A stretch of 64,000 nt of DNA from Cordia subcordata (Eukaryota; Streptophyta; Magnoliopsida; Boraginales; Cordiaceae). Under the pieces are notes generated by a model. The model did not search any database and was not told the origin of the DNA. It worked only from the letters and a program-made list of their open reading frames with translations. Location of the stretch: contig JAPTOF010000014.1 in NCBI GenBank assembly GCA_028554755.1, positions 2,232,001-2,296,000 of the forward strand. The letters are read 5' to 3'. The stretch's first letter is position 1. Each line of letters begins with the position of its first letter. The position numbers were made by a program, and so were the translations under genes. Below, piece after piece: positions 49,169-61,816 of the stretch.

Positions 49169-52100
49169 CTAGTTGTAAAGGGCCGCATGGCCATTGCCTA
49201 ATAGTATTATATAGGAAATTTATATAAATTAGAATTCAATAACTAAAATTTTGATGTAATAAAAATGTAAATAAAAATAACCATTCATCATAATTTACAT
49301 ATTCATATATACCTCCATGCTGCACATCTTTTACATGTTAGCAAAAAGATGAGTTTCATCATTTTAACTACTTCGGATGTTTCATGTGAAGTAGTTTCTA
49401 ATTGTTTACAAATCCATAACTATTGTGTATGTTAACACTAAGCAGTGGAAATTTAAACAGTGAAATGTATCAGTAATCCATAATGCAAAAACTAAAAAGC
49501 CATAGCCATCCTGAAGGTGAATTGAGTGAGCAATGCATATCTCCAAAAGTTATACAACATACAAATAGGAGGTATTGGTGGAGCACTTTTATTCTAACTT
49601 CTTTTTCTTTGATTAAGAAGTAGGAGTGAGTGTTTCTTTTCAGAAGATGATTCTTTGAAAATATTTTCAACTTTTGATTCCATTGGCGTGATTTTTCATT
49701 GAGTCAAAGGCAGATGAAAACAAAGCTCTAGACATTTGTTGACAATGTGAAGAGCTTGAAAATGAACAATCTTCGTTAACTTCATAGAAGGAGTTGATTA
49801 AAAATCTTATTTCCGCACCATTTTTAGTCTGAAATGAATATGGCCTGAGCTATATATAAAGATTCTGCTCGATCATTCTTTGTTGAATTCCGTCGAAGTT
49901 CAAGTTCTCTCCCTATGTTCCACAACAACATGTTTTAAAATAAATAATAAAAAGGTAAATTGGATATAAAATTAAAATTTTTTACTGTATTAACCTATGA
50001 ATCCATCTCAAACAGTGTAGAAGCTTTTTCACCAATTAGTTTCTCTCCTATTGGGCCAAAGACATTGACTTTTAACTCTCCAGTTTTATCAGCCAAAAGA
50101 AGATCAAAGCGGCACCTATTTCAAAAAAAGAAAAAGTGTCAACAAATTTTATTTATTAGATACACTATTTTTGTTTTAAACAAACTAATATACAAGATAG
50201 GATATATTGCTCAAACCTTGGAGTGGTGCGTACTTTTGTTTTATAAAAAACGTATTCATATATATCTCCTGGGTTTGTAATGATCCTTCTATTGCATTTT
50301 GAACAACAAACTGATACAAATTTCTGGTATCTATTTGATAAAGATGGTGTAGCTTTTACCCATATATATTTATCCTATTGAGTGATTATAAAAACATGCA
50401 TTAGAAGGTGCATAAAAGATGAGTGATTTTAGTTCTTTCCTCTGCTTCATGTGTAATTTAGTGGAAATGATGTTGAAATAAAACTTACCTATTAAGCAAT
50501 TGAATGAATATATACGAATCACAAAAAAGAATGAAGTGATGCAATCAATTTAGTTATAGTTGAAGCTTCGACAATGGAAAGTGTGTTATGTTTTTCTGGG
50601 GTTGCCAAGGGCCTAATATCATCTAGATATTCTTTTTTGTAGCAAAATCTTGAAGTAAAAGATGATTCTGAGATACCCTATTAAATATATTGATTCAATT
50701 ATATGAAGAAATTAAAAAGATATATAAATAATATTCAGTGAAAAAAGAATGAAAATAAAAGTATACCAATCTTCCAATGTCTTTGATTCAATATTTTGTG
50801 GATTGATGATAAAAGAAGATGTGGCTTTTGTTGAATTTAAGAGTCCTAGAATTTAAAAAAAAAAAAGAAATAAAGTTTTAAGATTGTATAGCTAGTTGAC
50901 CTGCATATGACTTAACAGATGATCTCATTCCAATGAGTACTTGAAATTCTTCCTGGCTATTTGAAATCAAAGAACCTTCATGCTCAATAAAATCATTCCA
51001 TAGTGTGAGTTTTAGTGGCTTTTTCCTGCCAAACATATTCCATATATCAAGTGAGTTAGTGGACAATAGAAGCTTGATTATATTTGTTGAGTAAAAGAAT
51101 GATATATTTGAACAGATATTACTCTTGATCAATGAGGACGAGTTCTTATTTCACTCCTCGGTGCATTGTCCCATCTTTTTGCTTTGTATAGACAGGTTTC
51201 AAGGGAAGTGTTGAAGCACAACAGCAAGGATATCTGCAAAGTAATATTTGAAAATTTTAACATTATGTAGTCATCCAAATAAACAAATAAAAATAAAATC
51301 AAGTTGTTGGTGTTTTGCATACTTATTAGCTGATTTGGTGAGTCAATATATTCATGCACCTAAGAGAAAGGAGTTATGACAAAGTTGTTGGGCAATGCTA
51401 TGAGCTTTTCCTTTTTGACTTCTTCAACCTTTGTCTCTCTGTCAATGACTCATTGATATTGAAATGATACGATCCTATAGTTGCCAGGTAGCTCATGGAC
51501 CGTGGCATTTGAAATTTCATATATTTTAAGTGGTTGCAATGTATATTGGAATGCTTCAATTGCTCAACTAAATAAGACACGTTGCATCTAAGTTCCATGT
51601 ATAAAAAAAAATGTCTCAATTTTTAATATACATAAAATAATTCAAATTATGTTATGTAGTTATATACTTATTGTTGTAAAAATACATACTAAATAATTTT
51701 TGAATCAATTGAAAATAACACATTTAATTACACTTAGTAGACTACAAATCATAGTGAATTTACCACCTTAAGGTAAGTGAAGTTTTTTTGTCCAATCTAT
51801 AAAATATTTCATATTCTGAAGTATGTTTAATATTTTTAAGACTATATTCTTAGAAGTCTTAATATAAGTTTTTCTTATTATAGTGGCGACTTTTCGTGTA
51901 ATAGTTTGTATATTGTGTGAGCATAAAATCATTAGCGCTGCTATTTAGTTAGGATTTATAAATCCACTATAAAACTCTAGATCATATAAGTTTGCCTTTT
52001 AAAATGCAAAGTTTAGAAATCAAAATGTTCTTAAGGGCACATAGTGTTAAAAAAACAAAAGATATTTGACCGTTAGAGTATACCTCATCATCAGCCACAA

Positions 52101-52800
52101 TAATGGTTTGATACTTGGTTATGCGTGATTGTGGAGTTCGAGGATATAAATCTCGAGCATACAACCTTTCAATCACTTGAACTTTTCCTATCCATTTCAG
52201 TGTTTGAGGAGTTATTTCTGCAGTAGATGTATATTGGTTTTGCTTTAGTTGATCCATTATGGAAATTACCTAACAAAATTTTATAAGTTAGTAATACGCA
52301 TATGAATAAAATTGTAATGGTATAAAGGGTATTGAAACAAAAAACAAATTTATGAATCTGAAGCAAAGCAAAAGGAAGAACAAAAACCTATAATGAAGTA
52401 GAGGCATTGAAAGCAAAGGTAAACTTGTAAGTATTTGTGATTTTATCTTACAAGGTCAATATACTAAAGAAAAAAAGGAAATAAAAAAAGGAGGCTGCTA
52501 GATGGTGCAAAAAATGTTAGCTATCAATTACCTAGTTAGCTATTAGCTAGAAATAGCTAATTTTGCCGAGAAAATTTATGAAAAATTTCTATACAATCCA
52601 TAAGCTTTTTGTAATTTGAGATTGTTTTTCAAAATTTGTAGCACATAGATTGCTATATGCTACTTGTGAATATGCAATAGAAGAAGATTGTTATATGCTA
52701 TTTGATTTATGATTAGTAAAGGGTTTAGCAAATTAAAATAGTAGATTAAGTATAACAACAAATAATCTTACTTTTAATTTTAACAAAGAAGTAGTTACTG
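49169..52800 (-). mobile_element. Possible decayed Helitron carrying an RPA70-like gene
   Basis: On the minus strand the sequence near the left limit is GGCCATGCGGCC, then CTTTACAA, then CTAG at 49172-49169 followed by T. This resembles a plant Helitron 3' terminus (GC-rich hairpin, short spacer, CTRR, insertion before T), though the visible stem is only 4 bp. RPA-like genes are common cargo in plant Helitrons. The 5' TC end and any RepHel gene were not found, so the right limit is arbitrary. Confidence 0.4.
49560..52257 (-). pseudogene. RPA70-like (OB-fold) single-strand DNA binding protein pseudogene
   Basis: Minus-strand exon-like pieces in the order of plant replication factor A1-like proteins. 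52257-52084 reads KWIGKVQVIERLYARD then ITKYQTIIVADDE (splice donor GTATAC). 51626-51370 reads PLKIYEISNATVHELPGNYR with in-frame stops near 51570 and 51464. 51125-50880 reads IWNMFGRKKPLKLTLWNDFI. 50845-50767 reads ATSSFIINPQNIE. 50665-50550 reads EYLDDIRPLATPEKHNTLSI. 50345-50250 holds a zinc-finger-like CCSKCNRR. 50120-49990 reads CRFDLLLADKTGELKVNVFG. 49690-49560 is a Ser/Lys tail. Several stops and frame breaks mark it as dead. It may be Helitron cargo. Confidence 0.72.
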
Positions 52801-52829
52801 TAGAAGACGATTTCTAAATTTATGAATTA

Positions 52830-54000
52830 TGTCCAATGGGGGCTCCAACAACCTGCAAAACTGGAAGGTGAGATAAGCGTGGAAAATCCTTGACACTGGT
52901 GTGATGCCGGCCAAAGACACTTTGACACCCAAGTCAGTGCCGGGTTGTAGGAAACAAGAAAAGAGGGCAGTTATAGGGCAAACCATGGCTATAACGGGGT
53001 AGGCTATTGTGTATACGCTGGGTGCATTGGGTGTCCCCTCCTCCTTGCTCTGAGCCATGCATTTATAACCTTCAGATGGAAGAGTCCCTTGTATCCTCAG
53101 ATCCCTCACCGTATTCTAGTGTGTCTCTACCAGCTGTTGTGGTGGTCAGTTCTACCGTACTGAGATAACACGTCTCTTCCTTTGTGCATATTCCTTGGGG
53201 AGATCGAGCTGATCCACAGACAGGGCCAAGATCCTCTAGAAGGACAGCGCGATATCGAGGTCTCTGGCCTTGACTATAGGCTTCTTGATACATGTCCAAA
53301 CAGGCTAGGCCCTAATCAGAACCCAATAAGGCCCCTCTCAGGCCCACCCGCCTCTAGCCCAAACAGTTTGCCTCCCCGCTCTTTAAGTTGAGGCTCTCAA
53401 TTTAGAGAGTACTCATTACGTATCCTCCTTTCTCTACTTGTACGTAACACATCACCTTTAACAACGCATGAGACAAAGTGATAATGCTTTTACTTGCACT
53501 TCTCGATATCACCTCCTACCTCACTCACGTGGTGTAAGGTGGCTTGTTATGTACTTTCATGATGATGATGGAGTCAGACGCATCAGCAGCTCGTAACACT
53601 TAGCCTTAACTTGTTGTTAGCTAAGCTTCAGAACATGCGTACCATGCACGCTTGTCGTTATGAGTCACGACCCTTGACAGCAAACTAAGCTAGCATACTG
53701 GTAGCTAGCGTGACCTTATTGTATGTGCCCATCATAAAGAGAATGAAGTAGCACCGCGTAATGCAAAACCTAGTTACTCCTTGGATATGAAAGCACAATA
53801 CAACGAGTAGTTATTGAAAATTCCAAGCAACATAGAACTTACAGAGATGACGATCGAGATTTGCTGGCAAGGATAACATCCTTCATCTGCACGACGCAAG
53901 TACAAGGTGATATTAACTTGGCAAGCGGCAACCTTCAAGCTCAGCATTTGTTGATTTTAGCTTCTTAGCAACACTTGAATCGTTCTAAGCTTATTGAAGT
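52830..54000 (-). repeat. Probable 3' LTR of the Tat element (right limit unknown)
   Basis: The plus-strand left end TGTCCAATGGGGGCTCC corresponds to a minus-strand LTR end reading GGAGCCCCCATTGGACA. On the minus strand GGTTATAAATGC at 53060-53071 is a plausible TATA box, with C/A-rich leader sequence downstream. GC content is higher than in the flanking DNA. The partner LTR lies beyond the right edge, so the LTR cannot be confirmed by comparison, and its inner border is not resolved. Confidence 0.45.
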
Positions 54001-54149
54001 TTTGGGGCAAAACTTGTTTGCAATTCAAGGAGCATTTGGTGAAAACCTGAGGTGGGGGTAATGCAAGCAAGGATTACGGGTAAGTTTGATAGCCACCAAG
54101 TGTTTGTCATATAGCCAAGGCGAAAGAAGGCTTGCACCACTGACATACA

Positions 54150-54300
54150 AAGATGACGTGCAAGTTTGACATATAAGTTTGACAGGCAAGCTGATATGTA
54201 AGTTTGACAGGCAAGTTTGACATGTAGGTTTGACAGGCAAGTTTGATGTGTAGGTTTGACAAGTAAGTTTGACACAGGTTTGACAGGTAAGTTTGACACC
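54150..54300. repeat. Minisatellite of ~15-bp GTTTGACAGGCAA-like units
   Basis: About nine copies of units such as gtttgacaggcaa, gtttgacatgtag and gtttgacaggtaa in a row. It lies in the 3' region of the Tat element, between the antisense ORF and the LTR-like sequence. Confidence 0.9.
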
Positions 54301-55375
54301 TACCAAGCATTTAACAAAACTTCTCAACCCTAAGGCTCAAGCATCTGATACAGGCTTAACAAAACCTAAAGAGCCCGTTACCAGATAGGTACGCATCACG
54401 AGTTTGAGCGTGCTCATGACCACTTACACTCGTGTCCACAAGAGTGCCGAGCTTGTCGTTCTCTCTTCACCTACCATGTTGTCACCCTTTTTGCTAAGAA
54501 CTTCGCCTTCTTTTCTTTCTTTCTTGGCATTAGCCAGTGCAGAGCAACTCTGCACGCAAGCAAGCAAGCAATGCTTCCTATAACATTACTGTTATCATAA
54601 GGATTTCCACCAAGGCTAACGGCCATTACCTATTAAAAATCCAAACCACAAGTGCACCTTCCAAGTGCCCGCTAGAAGTCTCGAGCGACAGTGGCCTCGT
54701 AAACTCAATAAAGCACTGCTACGCATTGAAACTTCGATATAACATTTGATTTGGACTTCAATTTATAATCAGTAACTACTAACATGTGGTGATAATGGCA
54801 TGAAATTGCATAATGTACTACATTTTGTTATAGAATGACATATCTCATAGGTTGCAAATTCCATATCTCCTTCTCCATGCCCTTCTAAGATATGAAATGT
54901 TATATTATAAAATATGCACCATCGCCTTTCTTATGCCTAGGTGAGCAGAGCTGCAAGTCATGATCCAACACCACAATACTGAAATGCATAATATATCATG
55001 CAATTGAAGTGATTCATGGCATACTAGCGTGTGTGGTTTCATTTGGTAGGTGTGACCTTGGTCACCTCCTCGTTGGCATACATGTACTCAGTGAAAGCTT
55101 GAAAAGGAAGCGCAAACAGGGATCGCTTATAAAGGCAGCGGGTGAAGACAATGGGCAGGGCAACAACCACTATCTGTTCAATCAAATTCCCCACACACTT
55201 GTCTAGGGGGCTTTTATGCTTCTCAGATGTTTGATAGTAACACACATGGATAAGTCATAGGAACTCAGCAAGTATCAGCCAATTGGTACTTTTTACTCTT
55301 TCTCCTTTTTTCTGTTTCTTTTTTGTTATTGTCATTCTACCACAAGGTCCGTAATATTTGAGATACTTTCTATCA
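54301..55375. other. Tat 3' region without assigned genes
   Basis: A region of mixed composition. TTATATTATAAAATATGC near 54900 could be a promoter for the plus-strand ORF that follows; this is inference. No coding region is supported. Confidence 0.35.
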
Positions 55376-55379
55376 TGCA

Positions 55380-57756
55380 GATTCAACTACTCGACACAGT
55401 TAAAGCGAAGGGAGCAGCGTACGACAAAAGCTTAAGAAAAGGGGCAAAAACGAAGAGGTTTAGTCTCGCTTACTAGGCAGGAAGTCATGTCTGCTTGCTG
55501 GAGTTTCCAATACTATCTTAGCATTTAACAAGAACTTCAGGTAAGCAATCGCTCGAAACTTGTCGCATTTATAACCATAGGTGTATTGCAACCTACCCAG
55601 TACACCCTTTGCTTCTTCTCTTTCCTTTTGCCATTCCTAACACAGGGCTTGTAACACTTGTTATGCTTTCTGCCATGTAGGTTTGCTCGATGCGCCACCC
55701 ACTCAAGGAAAGTCCCTGGCTATCCCATTCACTTACTGCAATACCGCGCTGTAAGTTGGTCGAGTGGGTCGAAGATAATTCCACTTTGCGTATTCCACCT
55801 CGCCTCGGCATGCGACGTCAGAAACCTACGGGGCAATTTTTCGTAGAGGGAATCTGATGCACTACTACGGAAGAGGAATTCAAATACTACAGTGAATCCA
55901 GCCAACTTAGCAAAGACGTCGTGGTAGTTCAACCAAGGCTAAGAGCTTAGTCAAGTTCTTCCCTTGAGGGGGGAAATAACTATGTTCTAGGATATTCTTG
56001 ATTTAGGAATTCGAATCCCACTCTATCCACATTTATGTGCCATTTTCAATTCTTACGAGATCAGTCCTGGCCAACTGTACACTCGCGAGTGGAAGACTAT
56101 GTTAGCAGTGCTCATCCTCTTGCAGCAAATAGGGATCCAGTTCTCTGTGCCAGTCTTCAAGACACTATTCTTTATCATACGGTCTGCTAAGAAGCCAGGC
56201 TGGTTTGGCCTTTTTGCCCGCAAATCTTATAAGCTCTTCAACTTTGTCTGGATCAACGACAATGGCTTATGTTGAGAAAAGTACTTGTTTTTTGCTCGAA
56301 TATAGGGTGTTTGGGATGTCTCACTAATGTGGGTTACGACTGTAAAGAATGAACTCTCAAAATTAAGTGAGAACACTCGCTGAGCCTTCCTCGTCTTTGC
56401 TGCAGAATGCTGAGGTTAATCACACCGTGTAAAAGATTTGATTACATGTGACAACCTTATTGTGAGAGGCTTTGCCATCCCGCTGGAACCTGGGATATGT
56501 CTTCTCGTAACTGTCGACCTCAGGGCAGGACTTCAAGCTCTTTGGAAGAAAAACACTTGCTAGTGAGCCTATAGGTCGACCTGTTCTGTAACTGCTACTC
56601 CCTACCCTGCCAGGTCAACCTCTTCCCCTAACTCGAGAAGTTCAGATGAGACAAATAGTGGCCACGGGAACGACGGGGAGAGAAGAGATGACTCGAGCTA
56701 TGAGGAAAGCAAAGATACAGAGGATTCTTCAAATAGCAAGTGACAAGACGTCCCCCTCAACTTGGAGACCGGCGATGCTTCTTATTCTGATAGTTCAGGT
56801 ACGAATGTGCTTACTCTTCTGGCTCCTACCACCGTATGTATGTAAACATATACATTTATTATTATCATTTTATAGGAAAATTGGACCTTTTCTTTCTCTG
56901 TTGCTCCTTATTTTCTAACCTTGTCAATGCAGAAGAAGACAATAGCTGCCATCGCTATAGTTGAGAGACTTGCACAAAGCCAAAAAGAAAAGGGAGTTCA
57001 TCGTCTCAGCCTTCTTACATTGAGGAGGCCACTGTTAGCGGATGCCAATACCTGACCATATACCTTGATCTTGCGATAGTCCAGGGAGACCTGTTTCTTA
57101 GTTTTACTAAGAAAGGTGCTTCGATACGTGTATGCATGTATATATATCCTCATGTTCCGCACTATTTCCCCAGTTCCTTTTACGGTATGTTATCTATCTG
57201 AGTGCAGCTGGTTTTAGAGATTTCTTCTTTCGCAACGATGGTACCCGAGATTGTGAACAAATGCCAGGATCTTCAACGCCTTCTCACCAATGAATGGGAG
57301 GCATACACCAAGGCTGAGAGGGAGCTTACAGATGAGCAGACGCGTTGTGTTGGGCTAGAAAAAGAACTCGAAAGGGAGCGTTTGTCTTGGGCCAAAGCAA
57401 AGATGGATCCTGCAGCTGCCGGAGCTGCCAAAGAGAAACTTGAGTCCAAGCTCGATTCCTTGGTCAACGAGGCCAGGAGGAGAGTTTTGAGCAAATACAA
57501 GAAGAGCAGGAAGTTTGGTAAGTATGTTGCCAGTGTGTCAAAGCTTAGCTCAAAGAAGGCTACTAAGCAGGCCATCAAGAACTTCCTAACAGAGATTCAA
57601 CCAATGTACTCAAATGTTGACATCAATCGTTTCAAGGCCGTCATCACTTCTTTGACATTTCACCAAGATCAAGCCCAGTTGTACATTGACCCTTCATCTA
57701 TATCAGGGCCGCCGAATACAGATGGTACCACCTCACTAGGTTCTGCTGATGTGTAA
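55380..57756 (+). CDS. Antisense ORF of the Tat element, 'putative gypsy type transposon'-like, with introns
   Basis: Runs opposite to pol. 55983-56275 reads FGIRIPLYPHLCAIFNSYEI then SPGQLYTREWKTMLAVLILL and KPGWFGLFARKSYKLFNFVW, matching the Transposase_28 / putative gypsy-type family pattern. Later parts are an acidic Ser-rich linker at 56640-56800 (GERRDDSSYEESKDTEDSS) and a coiled-coil C-terminus at 57208-57756 (LQRLLTNEWEAYTKAERELT, EKELERERLSW) ending at a TAA. Plausible introns have GT-AG borders: about 55540-55680, 56801-56932 and 57130-57207. At least two in-frame stops (near 55855 and 56275) suggest decay, or further introns. The function of this protein family is unknown. Confidence 0.65.
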
Positions 57757-58537
57757 AAACTATGTGATTGGGCTACTTTGAATTCGGTAGTTTGTTTCGA
57801 GTTGCCCTCGGTTTTAATTTTGTTTTTTTTAGCTTCTCTAAGCACAAGGCAATGAATTATTCACTCACTTGTGAATTCTTATTTTTGTTATAGATGGTTG
57901 TGTGTTCTACCTCTTTTTGCGCTTATTATTGTTTGCTATTCATTTGTCTGGCGTGTTACAGTTGTTTATGGGCTTGTGAGGATTGCTTTCCTCGCTTACC
58001 CTGATTCAACCTCATGATGCGCCGAGCCCGTCTGGGGTTCTTGTCAGGTGTTCTGCGGTTAGACGCCAATATTGGGGCCGCGTGACATGTTTGATGATTC
58101 TCGTGAAGCGTCATAGGCTGCACAGTAAAGTTTAGACTTTTTTTTGTTAGAATAGGTTGCCATTAACATGTGGTAAAGCAAAGGCTACTGTCAGTCTTTA
58201 AAAATAGAACCTGTAGTTGGCCTTAAACGAGGTAGAGACTGTCGTTAGTCTGTGAGAATAGAGACTATGGTCAGCCTCGTGCGGAGCACTGACTGTTGTT
58301 AATCTGTGTGGAGATTTATTGTCATACCTTATTGCAGTATGGCAAAAAGGACGATATGAACATGGGTCTAAGAGAAAAGGAATTTATTCACAAAACACTC
58401 TTCTCTGTCACTAAAGTCTAAGTTTTGTTAAAGGAAAATAAATCAAGTCCTATGTTGGAGCCGCCTAACGACACTTATTTGAGCCTAGCTTTATAATAAA
58501 ACTAATGTCTAAGGTACTAGCTAGAATAAACTTTTCA
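57757..58537. other. Spacer between the antisense ORF and pol
   Basis: Convergent 3' ends of the plus-strand ORF and of pol face each other here. No gene is seen. Degenerate repeats (gactgtcgttagtctgtg, gactgttgttaatctgtg) lie near 58225-58310. Confidence 0.5.
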
Positions 58538-59758
58538 CTAGAAATGGTATTTCTTCAGATGGATAGAATTCCAACTGTTTGACAATTCCTTCCTGTCCTT
58601 GGTACAAAGTCGGTATACCTCTTGACTGACCACCTTGGTGACTTGGTAAGGCCCCTCCTAGTTGGGGCCCAACTTCCCTGCATTTATCTCTTTGGTATTC
58701 TCGAAGACCCTTTTGAGCACCCAGTCTCCCTGTTTAAATGTTTGGACTCTCAAATTCTTATTATAATGTCTGGTAACACCCTGTTGATACATCGACATGC
58801 GAATAAGTGCCTGCTCCTTTCTTTCCTCAGCAGCATTTAGCTTGCGGCACATTGCCTCATCATTTTGTTCTTCCAAAGCTGACTCAAAGGGTTGGTAAGC
58901 TGACCTTTACTGGGATAACTACTTTTATACTATATACTAGTGAAAATGGTGTCTCCTCAGTGGCGATTTTAGTGGTGGTGTAATAGGACCACAACACATG
59001 GAAATTCTCCTGCCCATTGTCCCTTGGCACTTTTTAACCTTATCTTCAAAGTGGAGATTATGGTTTTGTTGGATGATTCAGCCAACATATCAGCTTAGGG
59101 GTTCTTTGGGGTAGAAAATGTGAGCTTAATCTTCCACTCTTTACAGAAATCCTTGAAATTTTGGCTAAAAAACTGTGACCCATTGTCCGTGATAATCTCT
59201 TGGGGAACTCCAAATCTGCATATTAAATTCCTCCAAACGAAGTTCTTGACTTCTCTATCTTGAACTTTGTGGTATGACTCAGCCTTTTTCCATTTAGAGA
59301 AATAATTTGTGGCAGCCAACATATACATTTTCTGTCCTGCTGTGGTAGGCAACTTCCCCACGATATGTATTCCCCACTTCATGAACGGCCATGGTAAAGT
59401 GACGGAAGTTAATGGTTCGGGGGGCTGGTGCGGGATTTTAGCTAACCTTTGACAACTATCACATATTTTCACATAGCTAAGGGCATCAGATTGCATAGTT
59501 GGCCAATAATAGCCTGCGGTGTGCGTTTGGTTGGCCAAACTTCTTACTCCCGATATCCGTTCCCCCTTCATGCAGCTCAGCTAAGACATAGTTGTCGTCA
59601 TTTGGGACTAGACACCGTAGGTAAGGTCCCAAGTAGGATCTTCTACACAAGCTTCCGTCGATTATGCAAAATACGATTGCTTTTGCCCTAAGCTTCTTGG
59701 CCTCTGCATAATCCTCAGGAGTAATATCATCCTTAAGATACTGGATGATTAGGGTCAT
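58538..59758 (-). pseudogene. Gypsy integrase
   Basis: The H-H-C-C zinc region (AGYYWPTMQSDALSYVKICD then SCQRLAKIPHQPPEPL), the core (TNYFSKWKKAESY, ITDNGSQFFSQNFKDFCKEW), then the C-terminal part (MYQQGVTRHYNKNLRVQTFK, GDWVLKRV) ending with HLKKYHF and a TAG at 58540-58538. The frame changes near 59530 and again between 59095 and 58876. It catalyses cDNA insertion in intact relatives; here it is broken. Confidence 0.85.
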
Positions 59759-59818
59759 CTAGTTCTATTCGTCATCTGCACATGCGATCTCAAATGTTCG
59801 TTCTTTCACAATGGCTAG

Positions 59819-60274
59819 CTACTGCAGGTATATTACTAGGATAGTCTTTGAGGTGGTGGATTGCATTGCTACTCTTAAGTTTGCCTGCGCGTTCGTATTG
59901 CAGTTGTGATCACAACTTACTTGTTTTATCCCAACTTCTTTGAATGAAGACATTAACTCTTTAACAGTAGTCAGGTAAGCTATCATTTTTTTGCCCTTTG
60001 CCTGATAGGTCGCCAAAATTTGATTTACCACTAATTGGGAGTCGCTATTTACCATGATGTGTTTAACGTTCATTCCTTTGGCTGGCTGTAAACCTGCTAT
60101 TAGGGCTTCGTACTCGGCTTCATTATTTGTGGCTTTAAAGTCCCACCTCACAGATTGCTCGATCATGTCTCCCTTGGGTGACTGCAACTTTATTCTGAGC
60201 CCACTGCCTTTTATGTTGCTTGATCCATCTACAACAGCACCAATCTCCCGGGTTCGAAACTTTTGGCAAGGCAC
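59819..60274 (-). pseudogene. Additional (Tat-type) RNase H
   Basis: Contains AVVDGSSNIKGSGLRIKLQS, NNEAEYEALIAGLQPAKGMN and VNSDSQLVVNQI, giving the D, E, D metal-binding residues of an RNase H placed between the RT-linked RNase H and integrase. This second domain is typical of the Tat lineage. The frame is open for 151 residues. Confidence 0.87.
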
Positions 60275-60289
60275 AACACCTCTTTTTTC

Positions 60290-61816
60290 GCTTCTAACTG
60301 GACGTCTGGTACGAACTCTACTATGAAGTCTACTAGTATCTGGGACTTTATTACAGTCCTTGGCTGGAATGTGATATCATATGCGCTCAGTTCAACGGCC
60401 ATTTGGCAAGGCGGCCGAACAATTCGGGTCTGTGCAAAACTGCCTTCAAAGGAAAAGTGGTCAGTACCACGATAGGGTGGCCTTGGAAGTATAGCCTCAA
60501 CTTAAGGGCAATAGTAACAAGGGCTAAGGCTAGCTTCTCGAGCTAGCTTTATTTGGTCTCTGCGTCAACCAAAACTTTACTAATGTAGTATATGGGAAAT
60601 TAGCTCCTGTCTTCTTCCCGAACCAACACAGTACTAACAACAGTCCCTGAGATTGCCAAGTAGATAAACAAGGTCTCTTTATCTTTTGGTTTGGATAACA
60701 GCGGTGGGTTAACTAGATAAGTCTTCAACTCTTGCAGAGCCTTCTCGCATTCTATCATCCACACAAAGTCCATATTCTTTTAAAGCACGTTGAAGAATGA
60801 ATGGCATTTATCTGATCACTTTGAGATGAATCTACTGAAAGCTGCGACTCTACCCCTAAGCTTTATAACCTCCTGGACATTTCTTAGGGATAGGATGTTA
60901 AGGATGGCTCTTATTTGATCAGGATGTGCTTCGATTCCTTGTTGGGTAACAATGCATCTAAGGAATTTCCTAGATTTGACCCCAAATGAACATTTGGTGG
61001 GGTTGAGCTTCATGTTGTAATTTCTCAAAACACTAAAGGCCTGTTGTAGATGGTTAATATGTTGCTCAGCTACTAAAGATTTCACCAATATGTCATCAAT
61101 GTATACCTCCATGGTGCGTCCCAGTTGATCAGCGAACATCTCGTTTACGAGGTGCTGGGAGGTTGATCCCACATTTTTTAGGCCAAAAGCCATGACATTG
61201 TAACAACAAGTGCCTCGTTTAGTGATGAACGGTGTCTTTTGTTGGTCGCCTGGATACATCAGTATCTGCTTGTACCCAGAAAACACATCCATAAAATTGA
61301 GAAGTTGATGCCCAGTAGTTGCATCCACCATCATATCAATGTGTGGGATAGGAAAGGAATCCTTGGGGCATGCCTTATTTAAAGTTATGAAATCAATGTA
61401 AACTCTTCACTTTCCGTTCTTCTTCCTCACTACGACGTTTGTCAACCATTCTAGGTAGTGTACATCCCTGACAAATGCTAAATCGATCAATTTCTGAACC
61501 TCTTTGTTGATGACATGATTTCTCTTGAGGGCAAATTTTCTATGCTTTTGCTTAACTGGGGCAAAAGCTGGGTCAACTTTCAATTTGTGAACAATTACTT
61601 CAGGGTTTATTCTGACCATATTGGTGTGTCACCCTGCGAAGAAATCCCTATTGCTAATGAGAAAGTTGTCATCTGGTTTCTCAGTCCTAGCTCCAATCCC
61701 GACCCAATTTGGACTGTATGACTCGGCTCATCGGGGTCAATTTGCATCTTATCTAGTTCCTCTGGCTGCAGGTGATCTAGTGATGTCAATATGGTAGCCA
61801 TTTCCATGTAGTACAA
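60290..61816 (-). pseudogene. Gypsy reverse transcriptase and RT-linked RNase H
   Basis: Entry region VDPAFAPVKQKHRKFALKRN (61407-61619), then FMDVFSGYKQILMYPGDQQK, PFITKRGTCCYNVMAFGLKN and the active site MEVYIDDILVKSL (60816-61334). The linked RNase H occupies about 60290-60815 with frame breaks, ending in ITFQPRTVIKSQILVDFI. TATLTSLDHL-like sequence precedes at 61816-61607. Confidence 0.87.

Noticed and set aside
53991..54327. Three overlapping ~100-residue minus-strand ORFs rich in SNLPVK/TCQTY repeats
   Set aside because: They are translations of the ~15-bp minisatellite in three frames, not a repeat protein.
54537..55245. Small ORFs in the Tat 3' region
   Set aside because: No similarity to known Tat proteins and broken surroundings; left unannotated.
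57273..57578. 101-residue minus-strand ORF
   Set aside because: Shadow of the coiled-coil coding exon on the plus strand.
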